A stretch of DNA of 5,718 bases from Chitinophagaceae bacterium (GTDB lineage: Bacteria; Bacteroidota; Bacteroidia; Chitinophagales; Chitinophagaceae). Within the stretch, counting starts at the first letter, position 1; each line of letters opens with the position of its first letter. Location: assembly GCA_016741945.1 (NCBI GenBank), contig JACVCQ010000187.1, forward strand, positions 1-5,718, given 5' to 3'. Below are positions 4,859 to 5,718 of the stretch, one piece after another. Below the pieces are notes generated by a model that was not told the origin of the DNA, made no database searches, and worked only from the letters and a program-made list of their open reading frames with translations. Both the position numbers and the translations under genes were made by a program.

Positions 4859-5686
4859 ATGAAGCCATCCTTGTTCCGGTCATTGATTGAACTCACGACA
4901 GATGCAGTATTCATTGTGCGGGTGTTGCCGGGGGGTAAGGAGTTCAGGATGGAGTATGTGAATGATGCCTATCTCCATAAATTCAATGTTACCCGTGAAT
5001 CAGTGGTGGGTAAGGAGTTCCGCGAAATGCTTCATGCCAATATTGTGGATACTATTCGCAAACGTTTCATGGATTGTGTTCAATTGCGATCGAATATCAG
5101 TTTTGAAGAAAGTTTTGAAAATGGTACCACCAGTCTGAGTGAACTTTTTCCTATCATGGATACTGATGATGTCATTGAATATGTAGTGGGTGTATCCAAA
5201 GATATCACTGAGTTGAAAATGAAGCGAGATCAGATCGCTGCGTCTGAGCAAACCTTACAATCTATCATCAACAGCTCCGATAATGTGCTCATTTATATGA
5301 GTAATGATTTTACCATTCGGTATGCCAATCGGCGTGCGCAAGACCATGCCCGAAAATTATTCGGTAAAACATTTTCGATGGGGGAAAAACTCACGGATTA
5401 TTATCCGGAAGAAGAAAAAGAAAGGGCATTGGCCCACGCCCTGCAATTGAAACAGCAAAAACAAACCATTTCCTATGAACACCAACTCACGTATCCCGAT
5501 GGGGAAGTTCGTTGGTTTCTGAGGCGTTATTATGGGGTGTTTGACGAAAAGAGCGAATTAACAGGCATTGTCATAGCGTCTATCAATATTACGAATCGGA
5601 AAGAACAGGAAATACAGATACAGAAACAAGCGGACGCTTTACGTGAAATCGCTAAAATTCAATCACAGGAAATCAGAAAACCGTAG
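4859..5686 (+). CDS. Tandem PAS-domain sensor, probably a broken histidine kinase
   Basis: Residues 1-120 form a PAS domain (LTTDAVFIVRV, MEYVNDAYLHKFN, ending YVVGVSKDITELK). Residues 128-250 form a second (QSIINSSDNVLIYMSND, FTIRYANRRAQDHA, HQLTYPDGEVRWFLRR, ending IVIASINITNRKEQE). A helical linker (EIQIQKQADALREIAKIQ) leads to SQEIRKP, then a TAG stop at 5684-5686. In Bacteroidota PAS kinases this linker normally runs into the HisKA box, HExRxP, where His is phosphorylated; here Gln270 holds that place. Reading on from 5683 in another frame gives VGEILGFA, then from 5708 NLK, which resembles the usual continuation after RKP. So the 275-residue product looks like the sensory part of a kinase cut off by frameshift, either a pseudogene or sequence error near a contig end. 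It has no membrane segment, so sensing would be cytoplasmic. The ATG at 4859 puts the first PAS domain at the very N-terminus. It is divergent from asnS. Confidence 0.82.
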   Translation: MKPSLFRSLIELTTDAVFIVRVLPGGKEFRMEYVNDAYLHKFNVTRESVVGKEFREMLHANIVDTIRKRFMDCVQLRSNISFEESFENGTTSLSELFPIMDTDDVIEYVVGVSKDITELKMKRDQIAASEQTLQSIINSSDNVLIYMSNDFTIRYANRRAQDHARKLFGKTFSMGEKLTDYYPEEEKERALAHALQLKQQKQTISYEHQLTYPDGEVRWFLRRYYGVFDEKSELTGIVIASINITNRKEQEIQIQKQADALREIAKIQSQEIRKP

Positions 5687-5718
5687 GCGAAATTTTAGGG
5701 TTTGCCTAATTTGAAGGA

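Overview
The window looks like a chromosomal fragment, possibly a short draft or metagenomic contig, from a member of the Bacteroidota, most likely family Chitinophagaceae. The evidence is a SusC/RagA-type TonB-linked outer-membrane protein, two candidate promoters of the Bacteroidota type (TTG, 22 bases, TAnnTTTG), start codons without a Shine-Dalgarno sequence, a tRNA with no encoded CCA, and a DUF3050 gene. The family assignment rests on the general style of the proteins and repeats, not on a database search.

Layout. Bases 1-508 (minus) are the N-terminal 169 codons of a SusC-like receptor. A divergent gap of about 170 bp carries clustered TTTCCG/CGGAAA inverted repeats. It is followed by a plus-strand gene (680-1942) for an unrecognised single-pass membrane protein. 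The 315-bp stretch 1943-2257 has no protein gene. It holds a minus-strand tRNA-Phe(GAA) with a strong terminator directly after it, a chain of small hairpins and a terminator-like hairpin in its leader, and a plausible promoter. Next, on the minus strand, come a DUF3050 heme-oxygenase-fold gene (2258-3028) and asnS for asparaginyl-tRNA synthetase (3175-4623). Last is a plus-strand PAS-domain sensor gene (4859-5686), which breaks off in what should be its histidine-kinase H-box near the window end.

How the parts relate. No operon is evident. asnS and DUF3050 lie in tandem but are separated by a repeat with a terminator-like tail. asnS and tRNA-Phe are translation genes, SusC is a nutrient-uptake receptor and the PAS protein is a sensor. 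This looks like ordinary core genome, not a mobile island.

The most unusual material is non-coding. asnS is bracketed by two palindromic arrays of 7-bp units. One (3062-3173) is made of GCYRYGA units and starts one base after the asnS stop codon. The other (4689-4816) is made of CAAGnnn units that turn into CTTGnnn units, and lies in the asnS/PAS divergent promoter region. The word sequences differ but the design is the same: heptamers in one orientation, then heptamers in the opposite orientation. Other points worth checking are a C.A mismatch in the tRNA-Phe acceptor stem, a leader segment that can pair with that acceptor strand, and the loss of both the phospho-acceptor histidine and the reading frame in the PAS gene.
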